A DNA stretch of 64,000 nucleotides from Flavobacterium panacagri (GCF_030378165.1 NZ_CP119766.1:3100001-3164000), one strand, 5' to 3'. Positions 19,101 through 28,505 are shown, counted from the stretch's first letter. The notes: generated from the sequence alone by a model not told the origin. Translations and numbers: made by a program.

Positions 19101-22100
19101 AGCTTTATTTCTGAATGTATAGGTATAACTTCTACTTGCTTGACTCTGATTGTAAGAAGCTCCTCCAGTCGCAGTAGCATTTAATGAACCCAATAATCCA
19201 TTACATTTTGCTTGCGAATGTGTTTCTGTCAATGCAGGTCTTGTTGGCTGAGGTACGATGTAAGTATCTCCAGTTGGACAGCCTTTAGAATCTGTTACCA
19301 ATAGAGTATAAATATCAGCAGGAACATTGTTTAAAGTTGGACTATTAGTTCCAACAACTGTTCCTAAACTATTTTTCCACTGATAAGTATATCCTGGAGT
19401 TCCGCCCAATACCGTAACCACAACTTTTCCTGTAGAAAGTCCAAAACCAGTTGTTGGAGTAATAACAGAATTTGTGATATGTACAGACTCAGCTGGCTCT
19501 GTGATTTCGATAACTTGCTCACCAGTCTGACAGCCATTTGCATCTATAACTTTTACGATATAACTTCCTTTTAACAGGCCAGAGATAACTCCAGTTTGAT
19601 TGTTTATGGTACCGCCGTTTGAAACAATAGTGTAAGGTTTTGTACTGTCAGAATTTTTTGTTCCTCCTGTGATATTTAATGTAATGGTACCATTATTACC
19701 TCCATGGCAAGAAACATGCTGCGGTGTATAACTAAAAGCTAATACATCAGGCTCTGTGATGGTAAATGTATTGATACCAAAGAGATCATTATCGTGTTGG
19801 TCTTTTACACTAATTGTATAATTTCCTGCTTCTAAATTTGAAGCTTTTGAGCTTGTTGATGTAGTACCTACTACTTCAGTTGAGGTATGTTTTTTTCCGT
19901 TGCTATTGTTCAGCCATTCAAAAGAGTATCCTTTTACACCCCCTTTTACAACTATATTATATTCTGCCGATGCATCTCCATTACATAAAATATTTGTGTT
20001 TGGAGTTTGAGTTAAACTGTCAACTTCTAATTTATCTGGCTCAGTTATAATATAGGTTTGCTCGAATGTACAAAGTTTTGAGTCGGTTATGATTACAGTG
20101 TAAGAATCTGCCCCAATTCCGGTCAATACTTGGCTTGTTTTTCCTGTCATTATTGTTTTTCCAATTCCTTTATACCATTGATAAGTATAGGAAGGTGTTC
20201 CATCTATAGCGGTAATTTGAATGCTTCCGTTTTCTCTGCCGTATCCATTAGCATTTATTTTTGTAAAAGAAGATATCTTTAAAGGTTCTTGCGGTTGGGT
20301 TATTATAATTGTAGCTCCAGGAAAAATACAGCCATTAGCATCTTTAATGCTATAGGTATAACTTCCAGCGGTTAATTGAGCTGGGTCTACAATTCTTGAG
20401 GCATCATCAACATCTATCCAAGTAACTGTATATGCTCCTGTTCCACCAGTAATATTTAGTGTAATTGTTCCATTATTGCCATTAAAACAACTAACATCGG
20501 TTTTGGTCACTGTAGATGCAATGGCAGGTCTTTGTGTTAATTCTGCAATTTCAAGTTCTCTCGAAACATTTACATTATCAGTTACAATAACTTTGTAAAA
20601 TCCAGCATATAGATTTACGGCCTTATTTGTTGTTTGAGAAGAAAGTATGGCATATGCATCTGATGCATTTTCTTTATAAAACCATTGATAGGTATATTGA
20701 TTCGGACTTATTGGAGTACCGCCAGACGCAAGAACTTCGATACTTCCATTATTCCCTCCATAGCAGTTTACATCAGTTTTATTAACAAAAGCAACTGCCA
20801 ATGCTTTTAGAGTAATTGTTTGAACGGCTGTTGTACAGTTATTAGCGTCTTTAACAGATACTTCATAGACACCTTCTCCTAATCCAGTTACAGGACTTGT
20901 TGTATATGATGTACTAATATTGTTTTTCTTTAAAATATAAGTATAGCTGCCTGTTCCTCCAATTGCATTAATAGTAATTTCACCATTATTTGCACTTAAC
21001 AATGTTGGCTGTTTTTGTCCAATACTTGATATTAAAATTTGACTTTTTTGACTTATTGTAATATTCTGCGGACTTGGAAATGTACATCCGTTTTGATCTG
21101 TAATTAAATAAGAATAGGTACCAGCTGGTAATTGTGTAGCGGTTACATTTTTCGAAGCATCATTAACATCTTTCCAGACAACAGTATATGGTGAAATTCC
21201 TCCTTTAATGCTAAGTGTAATAGTTCCATTGCTTTCTTCATAACAAATGACATCTGTAAAAGTTGATGTTGCCGAAAGTGCTTCTGAAGGTTCGTTTGTA
21301 ATAGTAAAAGTTCTATCAACCTTGGTATTATCATCGCTGACTTCTACTCGATAAGATCCTGCACCAGCTCCTGTTATTTCGTGGGTTATCATGCCTGGAA
21401 TTTCTGTGCCGTTTTTATACCATTTGTATTTATAGCCGTTTAAAATAGTTGTTCCACCGCTTACAGTTATAGATAAAGAACCTGTTTCTGCGCCAAAACA
21501 TTTAATGTTTTGTTGCGTATAATTTTTTATGTTTAGGGCTTCTAATGTAATTGGTCCAAGGATTTTTTGGCATCCTGATGATGAGGTAATAGTTACGTAG
21601 TAGGTTCCAGTTGATAAACCGTTTATTTGACTTACATTTCCACGGGTAAATGCGGTGTCACCAACTTTTGACCAATTAAAAGTATAATTTATAGTGGTTG
21701 AAGGATAGTTCCCTCCGCTTAAATTAATTATGTTTATAACACCATCATTATTTGCAACCGTTGGCTGATTAAAAGAAAAATCTGCTTTCAGTTCAGCTGC
21801 TGGCTCGTCTATTAAAGCATTACCTGTTATTGTACATCCATCATCCGTAATTGTATAGCTATAATTTCCGGCTATATCCGTTAATGTTCTTCCATTATCT
21901 GTAATCACCCCTGCAGTAGTTTTATTAGTCCACTCAACTATATATCCTGTTGAAACACCTGTTATATTGAGTGTGATACTGCCTTTTCCATTTTTACAAG
22001 TGGCGAATTTTGTGTCTGGATTAGCTTTAATTTCATCTCTTTCAGTTATAGTAATTACATCAGATTCTCCTTTGTTATTAAATTTATCAATAACAACTAA

Positions 22101-22745
22101 TTTATACACTCCTTTACCTAAATTCGTAGCTTTCTCTCCTATTTGATTATCTTCAAAATTGCCAATAGAATTTCTCTTCTGCCATTGATAAGTGTACAAA
22201 GGTCCTCCGTTATCAAATGGAATTCCATTAGTTAGTCCTTGTTGTGTTAATTCTGCCTTCTCGCCAAAACATTTGATATGGACATCATTAATTTTGTTTA
22301 CAATGATCGCTGGTTGCTTGGTGATAGTAAAACTTGGCTGTAAAGGAGCAACGCAGCTTTTAGAATCTTGTATAGTTGCAGTATAAGTACCTTCATCTAA
22401 TCCGGTTATAGTGACCTTATATTTGTTAGATTCATAATTAATGGAATAATTATCAGGACTTAAAGTATAACCAGCAGTTCCTTTTTTAAGTGTAACTGTA
22501 TAGGGATTACCGTTAGTAGCTGGTGTTCCGCCTGAAATAGTAAATATGATTTTACCATCAGCTGGATTATCTGGATTTGGAGCTGAAATATTAGATTTTA
22601 TTTCAGAAACTTTTATAACTTCAATTGCCGCAGGATTTGTAAACGTTACTTTTCTAGCACCATTATTCAATGCACCTATTGCAGCTTCTTGGGAGTATCC
22701 CACAATACTTATGAAAAGAAATAATTTAAGTAGATGTTTTTTCAT
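16146..22745 (-). CDS. Giant SprB-repeat surface adhesin with T9SS type A sorting domain
   Basis: This 2199-aa protein has a signal peptide (MKKHLLKLFLFISIVGYSQ), then about 22 consecutive SprB-type repeats (CxGxNNGTITLNITGGT...YTYxW...GxYxVxVTDxxGC) from roughly residue 52 to 1960. Two Ig/PKD-like segments follow, and a type A T9SS C-terminal domain begins at KIYPNPSNGIFTV (about 2115) and ends in GIYFVLFESQQGTKLRKLIIQ. SprB of Flavobacterium johnsoniae is a mobile cell-surface adhesin used in gliding; this protein shares repeat and export signal but is much shorter than SprB. The repeats fall into three subtypes in a strict cycle (see the repeat entry). It is the only member of the cluster with a clear T9SS signal. 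Confidence 0.85.
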   Translation of the reverse strand: MKKHLLKLFLFISIVGYSQEAAIGALNNGARKVTFTNPAAIEVIKVSEIKSNISAPNPDNPADGKIIFTISGGTPATNGNPYTVTLKKGTAGYTLSPDNYSINYESNKYKVTITGLDEGTYTATIQDSKSCVAPLQPSFTITKQPAIIVNKINDVHIKCFGEKAELTQQGLTNGIPFDNGGPLYTYQWQKRNSIGNFEDNQIGEKATNLGKGVYKLVVIDKFNNKGESDVITITERDEIKANPDTKFATCKNGKGSITLNITGVSTGYIVEWTNKTTAGVITDNGRTLTDIAGNYSYTITDDGCTITGNALIDEPAAELKADFSFNQPTVANNDGVINIINLSGGNYPSTTINYTFNWSKVGDTAFTRGNVSQINGLSTGTYYVTITSSSGCQKILGPITLEALNIKNYTQQNIKCFGAETGSLSITVSGGTTILNGYKYKWYKNGTEIPGMITHEITGAGAGSYRVEVSDDNTKVDRTFTITNEPSEALSATSTFTDVICYEESNGTITLSIKGGISPYTVVWKDVNDASKNVTATQLPAGTYSYLITDQNGCTFPSPQNITISQKSQILISSIGQKQPTLLSANNGEITINAIGGTGSYTYILKKNNISTSYTTSPVTGLGEGVYEVSVKDANNCTTAVQTITLKALAVAFVNKTDVNCYGGNNGSIEVLASGGTPISPNQYTYQWFYKENASDAYAILSSQTTNKAVNLYAGFYKVIVTDNVNVSRELEIAELTQRPAIASTVTKTDVSCFNGNNGTITLNITGGTGAYTVTWIDVDDASRIVDPAQLTAGSYTYSIKDANGCIFPGATIIITQPQEPLKISSFTKINANGYGRENGSIQITAIDGTPSYTYQWYKGIGKTIMTGKTSQVLTGIGADSYTVIITDSKLCTFEQTYIITEPDKLEVDSLTQTPNTNILCNGDASAEYNIVVKGGVKGYSFEWLNNSNGKKHTSTEVVGTTSTSSKASNLEAGNYTISVKDQHDNDLFGINTFTITEPDVLAFSYTPQHVSCHGGNNGTITLNITGGTKNSDSTKPYTIVSNGGTINNQTGVISGLLKGSYIVKVIDANGCQTGEQVIEITEPAESVHITNSVITPTTGFGLSTGKVVVTVLGGTPGYTYQWKNSLGTVVGTNSPTLNNVPADIYTLLVTDSKGCPTGDTYIVPQPTRPALTETHSQAKCNGLLGSLNATATGGASYNQSQASRSYTYTFRNKATGAITTITGNIANFTNIADGDYSLTATDIAGVDSNTIDVLFQQPTPVIVNLASKIDVSCYGGQDGSIAVTVTGGTPFIVNGTPEYTYIWKKKNPATNLYENFTPTSLNALFEGVYAVEVRDANYNANDATHCVGLLSDIIISQPADFGFEIDRMTYQNPTAANGNDGALHFEIKGGKTNYEYKLYKKDALGNETVLETISNTSAKMVDFTGLIKDHYYVSVQDDTGCTKYTDFDFTDNPLTITISQTQVLTCFESNNGILKAVVNGGFGTKTISWYRNNVLLPNEHNAELLNVKIGNYYAVVKDTKAIEVTTAPLTVIQPDLVTFSTVQEPVKCLGDSNGTITITAAGGNGIFRYRYFNNGTLVQDWTNFANAASTIITGLADGEYTLQVQDTQQCASTDATVKITSPTALEIINIVSVPATGKGLNNGAISTTAQGANGNYTYNWFKADGSAINQTNANAVNLAAGKYYITVTDAKACTLSSPLIEVTEPPLLETTISVQNVVLCNGDKNGSLRPTTTGGLLKPGENYTYQWFESGNTNVLSTSTILTNIGKGSYYVIAKDSNGNLATSQTLIVTEPEVLTNVLTADYVRCGDFEDWTIDATPTGGTLPYSYSWNNGAKTASIQNVKPGNYSVVVTDNHGCSITKSITLTAPAHLDAAEVIKIPTCYEGSDATITVTPIAGTAPYIYLWNTGEKTNKLSNAAAGDYSLEITDARGCIILRKYTIVNPPKDVIYLGEDVTLCYKQSLTINGTIDDDKATYAWTSDKGFKSTNPIITVSEPANYTLVVTNKLGCQATDTINISSQESDISAEFAMSSQVFVNEKFIIIDISNPKADKVEWKLPAEAVITTNNGDYAEMSFTKAGEYDITINTQKGRCTAYQTKTIVVTEGEYEDPDDTDLQKKFDIKIYPNPSNGIFTVDATLDKVMPASVKVYNLNNNVVIASKNGNGQDAYSFNFSLSGLSSGIYFVLFESQQGTKLRKLIIQ
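17057..22583 (-). repeat. Seven-fold higher-order array of SprB repeat triads (in coding sequence)
   Basis: Within the adhesin gene the repeats cycle N-C1-C2 seven times, followed by one more Cys-type repeat. N repeats lack the opening Cys (for example PTVANNDGVI, TTGFGLSTGKV, PATGKGLNNGAI) but end in xxC. C1 repeats open with Cys and lack the closing one. C2 repeats have both. N units begin near residues 55, 327, 575, 830, 1098, 1370 and 1633, a period of about 248-272 residues. Boundaries are estimated by eye. Confidence 0.7.
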
Positions 22746-22880
22746 ATATTTTTATTTGGAGCTTTATGTTTTTTCAAGCAAATCCTTGGAATGCTTTTAT
22801 ATCTTTATTAATAACAGATTTAAAAATCCGGTTTGATCTATTTTTAGTATATCACTGTGTATGTTAGTAAACATTAATTT

Positions 22881-24287
22881 TTAAATGTTCTTTTCGATGC
22901 AGTCTTTGCTGTCAGTCACTTTTATTTTGTTTTCTGCATTAGGATTAAGATTTCTAATATGATAAAAATCATCACCCTCTTTAGTTGGAGTAGGTGTTAC
23001 TAGATTGTTATCTACATAAAATTTATAAGTACCTGTTCCGCCACTAACTTTCATTTTTACTTCGACAAGATCATTATTACATAAGGGATCAACCAACGGT
23101 TCTATAACAAACTTGACAGGTTCAGGATTTTGATATAGAAAAGGTGCTCCCATGGTAAGTGTTCCTTTTTTTACTCCATTAACAGCAGACTGGTATTCGA
23201 TTACATATTCTCTATTTTCAAGATTGGTGTTTGCTGGTATGTTAAAAGCATATTTATACCAGTTCGTTCCAGCGTCGTAGGTTAAAGTAGTAACTTCTGG
23301 CTGTTCTAGCATAGGCGTAACTTGTGCCGGTCTCGGATAAGGAATTAAATGCAGTATAGCTAAAGTTTCACCAGTTTCTAATTGTCTGTCAAAATAGGCA
23401 ACCAAATTTGTTACATCATCTTTGTAACAGGTTGGGTTTTCAAATGTCCTATGTTTTAAGATTACAGTTCCAGGTTTATAATTGATACGATAAGCATCAG
23501 TAAAAGAGCGATCTGAATATCCCAGTCTAAAATCAATAGGACCAAAGTGATTGACATGATTCTCACCTAATAAATTCTGAATGGTAAAACTTGGATTAGT
23601 TGTATAATTATAACTATCAGGAACATCAATCCAAGTCACTTTGTTATCTAAAGAGTACTGCCAATGATATGCAGCAATTGGAAACCTATTGGTTGCAGGT
23701 CCAGGCGTTACAGCAAAAAAATCTACTTGCTGGCCGGCAATATATTCAGGGATACCAGAAGGATTAACTTTTGAAATTGATAATCCATTTGGCCTGAATT
23801 TACCTAGACGCACTGTTCCCAAACAAATCATTACATTTGGCCCAATAGAATAACCTCCTGCGTTACCACCTTTTATTCCATTTTCAATTCCATATTCATT
23901 GTAATTTCTTCCATTATAATTAATACCTTTTTCAGATATATTTTGATCCACTATTAAATTACAAGGTGTAGAGCCACTACTACCACAATAACAATTCGCA
24001 CTTAATGACAAATTATATGTGGCTAGGGCTGGTACTGTATAAGTTTTGGTTGTAGCAGTAGGCTGCATAACTTCGCTCACTATAGTTGTATAAGGATAAG
24101 ACATTTTTAGATACCATGTGTAAGATCCAGGTTCACACCTTGTAGCGGTAGGCGGAACTACAACACCTCCACAATTGTTATTGTTTCTTGTATATTGCAC
24201 TTCAACGGTATAAGTAAGACCAGTTAAAGTCTGTCCAAAACCTTTCAATGTTAGTAGGATTATAAAAAGAATGTAAAGTTTTTTCAT
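22881..24287 (-). CDS. Secreted protein with C-terminal SprB-like repeat, paralog 4 of 4
   Basis: This 468-aa protein has a signal peptide (MKKLYILFIILLTLKGFGQ). The N-terminal part to about residue 150 is specific to this copy and contains Cys-rich elements (NCYCGSSGSTPC). A shared core follows: HWQYSLDNKVTWIDVP, a strand-rich block, CYKDDVTNLVAYFDRQLETGETL, and a module ending before VKFVIEPL. The last 60 residues form one SprB-like repeat (PLCNNDLVEVKMKVSGGTG...IKVTDSKDCIEKNI) and the chain stops there. No sorting domain is seen. It is the copy nearest the SprB adhesin gene, from which it is separated by 135 bases, the widest gap in the cluster. Confidence 0.72.
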   Translation of the reverse strand: MKKLYILFIILLTLKGFGQTLTGLTYTVEVQYTRNNNNCGGVVVPPTATRCEPGSYTWYLKMSYPYTTIVSEVMQPTATTKTYTVPALATYNLSLSANCYCGSSGSTPCNLIVDQNISEKGINYNGRNYNEYGIENGIKGGNAGGYSIGPNVMICLGTVRLGKFRPNGLSISKVNPSGIPEYIAGQQVDFFAVTPGPATNRFPIAAYHWQYSLDNKVTWIDVPDSYNYTTNPSFTIQNLLGENHVNHFGPIDFRLGYSDRSFTDAYRINYKPGTVILKHRTFENPTCYKDDVTNLVAYFDRQLETGETLAILHLIPYPRPAQVTPMLEQPEVTTLTYDAGTNWYKYAFNIPANTNLENREYVIEYQSAVNGVKKGTLTMGAPFLYQNPEPVKFVIEPLVDPLCNNDLVEVKMKVSGGTGTYKFYVDNNLVTPTPTKEGDDFYHIRNLNPNAENKIKVTDSKDCIEKNI

Positions 24288-24296
24288 ATTGGGGGA

Positions 24297-25733
24297 TTAA
24301 TTTTTTTCAATACAGCCATTGCTGTCAGTTACTTTTATATTATTATTTGCTGTGGGAATTAAACCTCTTATGTGGTAATACCCATCTTGTTCTTTTTCTG
24401 GTTCTGGATTGGTCTGTTGTACATCATCAACATAAAACATATAATCTCCGGTACCACCTTGTACATCAATTGTTATTTCGACGGTTTGATCTGCGCATAG
24501 AGGATTATTGGCCTCATTAATGTCAAAGGAAATAGGTTCTGGTTCTGTGTAAATAATGTTATCTGTCTCTGGTGAAAAAGAAAAACCTTTACTGGCATTG
24601 TTTTCAAAAGCCTGATATCTTATTTGATATGTTGCTCCGGGGTTTAAACCTCTAAAATTCGACAAGGTATAAGTAAAAATGTTTGAGGTTTTTTCATCAA
24701 ATGTCTTAACGACACCATTTCTTGTATCACCTTCAGTGAAAAAAGGATAGGAGATGGGTGGAGTCGAATCGGGTAAATTTGTGACAGGGTTTACTGCTTT
24801 TAGTTGAAAGAAACGAAGTTCTTCGCCTGTTTTTAAATTTCTGTCAAATGTTAAAGTTATTTCACGAATATTATCTCCATAACAAAGAGGAGGTAAATTA
24901 TACTCAAGTTTAGTAATAAGAGGTGCACAAGCAGAATAAATTAGAGGAAATTCTAAACCATTTGCGAAAACCATTGAATTGTAACCCATTCTAAAATAAA
25001 TGGTTTTACCGATATAGTCTAAATGATTACTGCCTAAAATATCAGAAATTGTAAAATCTGGATTCGAAACGTGAAATTCGACTGGAACATCTCGCCAAGT
25101 GTTTTTATTATCTAAAGAATATTGCCAATTGTATACTTCCATCGGGAATCCTTGAGGATAAGCGAACACACCAAATTGTTCATTAGCACAAATAGTTTTA
25201 GTACCGCCAGCAGGATCTCTGTTTGGAGGTAAGAATAATGAAACATTAGGTTTAAAACTTTGGACATAGAAATTACCTGCATAAGTTGTTATTAACTGAT
25301 GATTCTTACTAGGGTTTATTAAATCGTCAAATTCTATATTTTGATCACCAGTATCTACAGAATATAATGTCCGTCCATAAGCATTGTAAATTGAAACATC
25401 TATAAAATAGTCTATAAATGAATTTTCTGCCAATACATTTTTAAAATTTATATAGGTTAATTGAGGCCCGCTGGTTCTTTTAAAATAATAACCTAATGCA
25501 TTATCAATGTAGCTATTTCCACTATTATCACTGCTGTTCATTTTAATTAATCTACTGCTGTTGCCATTTAGTCCCCAAGCCAGATATTCTTGCGAAAATG
25601 AGGGATAAGTTGAAAGGTATTCTTGCCTTTTCTCATCAGTAGGCTGACGCTCGTAAGCAATAACGATATCATAAGTCTGCCCAAATGAATGAGAAACAAA
25701 AACGAATAAAAGCAGTAAAAATAATTTTTTCAT
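24297..25733 (-). CDS. Secreted protein with C-terminal SprB-like repeat, paralog 3 of 4
   Basis: This 478-aa protein begins at ATG 25733 with a signal peptide (MKKLFLLLLFVFVSHSFGQ). A longer frame to 25769 would add 12 residues before the signal and overlap the preceding gene, so it was not chosen. The N-terminal 150 residues are copy-specific. The core NWQYSLDNKNTWRDVP, CYGDNIREITLTFDRNL, RFFQLKAVNPVTNLPD, FTYTLSNFRGLNPGA and IRYQAFENNASKG is close to paralog 2. The chain ends in one SprB-like repeat (NPLCADQTVEITIDVQGGTG...KVTDSNGCIEKN). It starts one base after the stop of the preceding gene, suggesting coupled translation. The function is unknown. Confidence 0.74.
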   Translation of the reverse strand: MKKLFLLLLFVFVSHSFGQTYDIVIAYERQPTDEKRQEYLSTYPSFSQEYLAWGLNGNSSRLIKMNSSDNSGNSYIDNALGYYFKRTSGPQLTYINFKNVLAENSFIDYFIDVSIYNAYGRTLYSVDTGDQNIEFDDLINPSKNHQLITTYAGNFYVQSFKPNVSLFLPPNRDPAGGTKTICANEQFGVFAYPQGFPMEVYNWQYSLDNKNTWRDVPVEFHVSNPDFTISDILGSNHLDYIGKTIYFRMGYNSMVFANGLEFPLIYSACAPLITKLEYNLPPLCYGDNIREITLTFDRNLKTGEELRFFQLKAVNPVTNLPDSTPPISYPFFTEGDTRNGVVKTFDEKTSNIFTYTLSNFRGLNPGATYQIRYQAFENNASKGFSFSPETDNIIYTEPEPISFDINEANNPLCADQTVEITIDVQGGTGDYMFYVDDVQQTNPEPEKEQDGYYHIRGLIPTANNNIKVTDSNGCIEKN

Positions 25734-25734
25734 A

Positions 25735-27087
25735 TTATACCTTTTTTTCAAAGCAATCGTTAGTATCAACTATTCTAATATCATTTGCTGCTGCAGGATT
25801 TAAACCTGTTATATAATAAAATCCATTGTTTTGATTTTTTGCAGCGTTTACTTTTTTACCATCTACATAAAACTCATAACTTTTTGTGCCACCTATTACT
25901 TCTATTGCTACTTCTACAAGTTCATTATTACATTTTGGATTATCTGCTTTTATAATTTTAAATTTTACAGGCTCATATTCTTCATAAGTAAAATTTTGTG
26001 CTTTAGGAGATATAGAAACTCCTCGTGTAACATTATCTTGAAATGCCTGATATTTTACTTGATACATTGACTTATCAGTTAACCCTTTAAAATTGCTTAA
26101 AGTGTAGGTAAAAACGTTAGGTGTCTTTTCTTCAAACTTTTTAATTAAACCATTGTTAGGGTCACCTTCAACAGTAAATGGAAAAGATACAGGTGGAGTT
26201 CCATCAGGAACATTTGTTGTTGGATCTACAGCTAATAACTGAAAATATCTTAATTCTTCCTGTGCATATAAATTTCTACTAAATGTAACAGTGACATTAG
26301 GTACATTATCCCCATAACAAAGAGGTCGTGAATATTCTATTTTACTTACGATAGGAGCGCACGGAGAATATAAAATGCCAATAGGTGTTACATTTCCATA
26401 GGCAATTCTGAGATAAATAGTTTGATTAAAATAGTTATCATGTGTAGCAGGTAACAGTTCGTTAATAGAAAATCTGGTAGTAGCAACATCATTAGTTTTT
26501 ATGCCGTTAATATAAGCTGGAACATCTACCCAGCTTGCTTTATTATCTACAGAGTACTGCCAATGATAAACTTCTGGAGGAAAATCGGAATTACCAGAAA
26601 TAAGTTCAGTAGGAAAAGCAGCCAGATTTACCTGACCACCAGCACAAATTGAATTAGGATTGGCAGTGTCAAGATTTTTAATAGCAACATTGGGTTGAAA
26701 ACCATCAATTGCAAATCTTTGATAGCCTTTACAATCCCAGATGGTTACACTTTTGGCTTTTATTAATTCAACAAGACTAAAAGTTTTACTTAAAGTAGGA
26801 TCGCAGCTTGGAGATGAAGTACAATCATATGCCCAAACTTTAAAATCAAATCTAGTAGGGTTTGTTTTAATAGTATAGGGTTTATACGAGATATTTGGAG
26901 GATATTGTGAAGCATTTGTAGTTTCTCTTAAACTAACTGATGGAGTAGCCTGTATGTCTAACTGCCATCCATGTACTCCATCGGTACAACGGGCACCTTG
27001 GGAGCTATATGAATAACTAAAGGAATAGGTCTGTGTCTGTCCTTTAATGGTTAATAATAAAATTAATATTGTAATAAACTTTTTCAT
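25735..27087 (-). CDS. Secreted protein with C-terminal SprB-like repeat, paralog 2 of 4
   Basis: This 450-aa protein has a signal peptide (MKKFITILILLLTIKGQTQ). Residues about 20-150 are unique and Cys-containing (YDCTSSPSCDPTL, IWDCKGYQRF). The shared core follows: HWQYSVDNKASWVDVP, PLCYGDNVPNVTVTFSRNL, RYFQLLAVDPTTNVPD, FTYTLSNFKGLTDKS, VKYQAFQDNVTRG. The single C-terminal repeat (NPKCNNELVEVAIEVIGGTK...IRIVDTNDCFEKKV) ends the chain. The core of paralogs 2 and 3 is nearly the same, so they are probably the most recent duplication of the four. Confidence 0.74.
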   Translation of the reverse strand: MKKFITILILLLTIKGQTQTYSFSYSYSSQGARCTDGVHGWQLDIQATPSVSLRETTNASQYPPNISYKPYTIKTNPTRFDFKVWAYDCTSSPSCDPTLSKTFSLVELIKAKSVTIWDCKGYQRFAIDGFQPNVAIKNLDTANPNSICAGGQVNLAAFPTELISGNSDFPPEVYHWQYSVDNKASWVDVPAYINGIKTNDVATTRFSINELLPATHDNYFNQTIYLRIAYGNVTPIGILYSPCAPIVSKIEYSRPLCYGDNVPNVTVTFSRNLYAQEELRYFQLLAVDPTTNVPDGTPPVSFPFTVEGDPNNGLIKKFEEKTPNVFTYTLSNFKGLTDKSMYQVKYQAFQDNVTRGVSISPKAQNFTYEEYEPVKFKIIKADNPKCNNELVEVAIEVIGGTKSYEFYVDGKKVNAAKNQNNGFYYITGLNPAAANDIRIVDTNDCFEKKV

Positions 27088-27095
27088 ATTTTAAT

Positions 27096-28502
27096 CTATT
27101 TCTCCATACAATTATTACTGTCTGTGATGGTAATATTATGTATAGATGTACTGCTTGTCGGTAATTCAATTTGCTGAAAACCTGAACGTGTTTCAACAGT
27201 TTTTCCATTTACAATGGATGTTGTCACTGTTGTTGTATTTGTAAATCGAGTTTTTGTCTGTCCTCCATCCAAAGAATAATAGTAGTATTCTCCTGAACCT
27301 CCACGAGCAGTTATTTTAACAATGCCTGAGCCATTATAACATACCGGATTCGATGCTTCTAATTCAAAAGTTAAGGGAGCAGGATCTTTAAAGGTAAAAT
27401 TCTCAGAAGCTGGCGAATCTACAATTGCCATGTTTTTGTCATTTTTAAACGCTTGATATTCTACTTTATAAATGGCATTATTTTCTAAACCATTTAAATT
27501 TGATATGGTATAAGTAAAAGTATTTGGTGTATTTTCTTGAAAACTTGTTATTAATCCATTGTTTGGATTTCCTTCTCCATAAGAAGGGTAGGGTACAAAA
27601 ATGTTCTGAGGTAGTCCAGTTACGGGATCTAGACCTACATCTACTCTTTTTATTTGAAAATAACGCAATTGCTCCCCAGACTCTAAGTTCCTGTTGAAAG
27701 TTAAGACAACATTTGGTATCTCACCTCCGGTGCATAAAGGAGCAGCGTATGCTATATTGGTTACTTCCGGCGAACAATGATGATAATCTATACTTATAGG
27801 TTGATTGTCATTAAACTCAGTTGTATTACTATATTTTGCACCAATTTTTATTAATATATTGCCTTTATTTAAAGCAGGATTTCTTTCCAAATCTCTTTCT
27901 ATAAGTTTTTCAATTTTAAATTGCGTATTAAGTCCACTAAATTCTATATTAGGGTTGCTCCAGCTTTGTCCTCCATCTAAGCTATAATACCAATAGTATT
28001 CTGCATTTGCAGGGTAATCATTTTGGGGTGATGAAGAATAACCAGTTGGTGTAGCAGTTAGTCTCACTTCATCTCCAAAACATATATTAGTAGTAGATGC
28101 TTGAATCTGCATATGAGGTTTTCCTGATTTTATGGTAATGTATCCCGAAATAGGACTATTGTTATAAGGTTCTTTTGCTATAAATCCAGCTTCTCCACCT
28201 GCATATACAACATCTTCTAATGTATAATTATCAAATTCAGCATATTGAACACCTCCTTGTCCATAATTGGGCAAAATATAAAATCGATATTCACTTGCAA
28301 CAGGTATTTCAAAAGTTTCTTCTATAGTACTTCCCGTAAATTCACTTTGTATTTCCGTACGATATTCTCCGTTATATTTTACCTCAAGCCACCATCTAAA
28401 ATTACCAAGGTAAGATTCAGATTTGATTGTGATCGTATAGTACTTTTGAGCAAAAGAGCCAGTACTACAGATGAGTAATAATAATAACAAGAGTTTCTTC
28501 AT
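27096..28502 (-). CDS. Secreted protein with C-terminal SprB-like repeat, paralog 1 of 4
   Basis: This 468-aa protein has a signal peptide (MKKLLLLLLLICSTGSFAQ). Its N-terminal region is distinct (YYTITIKSESYLGNFRWWLEVKYNG). The core shows YWYYSLDGGQSWSNP, PLCTGGEIPNVVLTFNRNLESGEQLRYFQI and FTYTISNLNGLENNAIYKVEYQAF as in the other copies. The terminal repeat (NPVCYNGSGIVKITARGGSGEYYYYSLDGG...ITITDSNNCMEK) is the most SprB-like of the four and contains an insert rich in Thr. It lies three bases after the FN3 gene. No sorting domain was found. Confidence 0.72.
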   Translation of the reverse strand: MKKLLLLLLLICSTGSFAQKYYTITIKSESYLGNFRWWLEVKYNGEYRTEIQSEFTGSTIEETFEIPVASEYRFYILPNYGQGGVQYAEFDNYTLEDVVYAGGEAGFIAKEPYNNSPISGYITIKSGKPHMQIQASTTNICFGDEVRLTATPTGYSSSPQNDYPANAEYYWYYSLDGGQSWSNPNIEFSGLNTQFKIEKLIERDLERNPALNKGNILIKIGAKYSNTTEFNDNQPISIDYHHCSPEVTNIAYAAPLCTGGEIPNVVLTFNRNLESGEQLRYFQIKRVDVGLDPVTGLPQNIFVPYPSYGEGNPNNGLITSFQENTPNTFTYTISNLNGLENNAIYKVEYQAFKNDKNMAIVDSPASENFTFKDPAPLTFELEASNPVCYNGSGIVKITARGGSGEYYYYSLDGGQTKTRFTNTTTVTTSIVNGKTVETRSGFQQIELPTSSTSIHNITITDSNNCMEK

Positions 28503-28505
28503 ATC

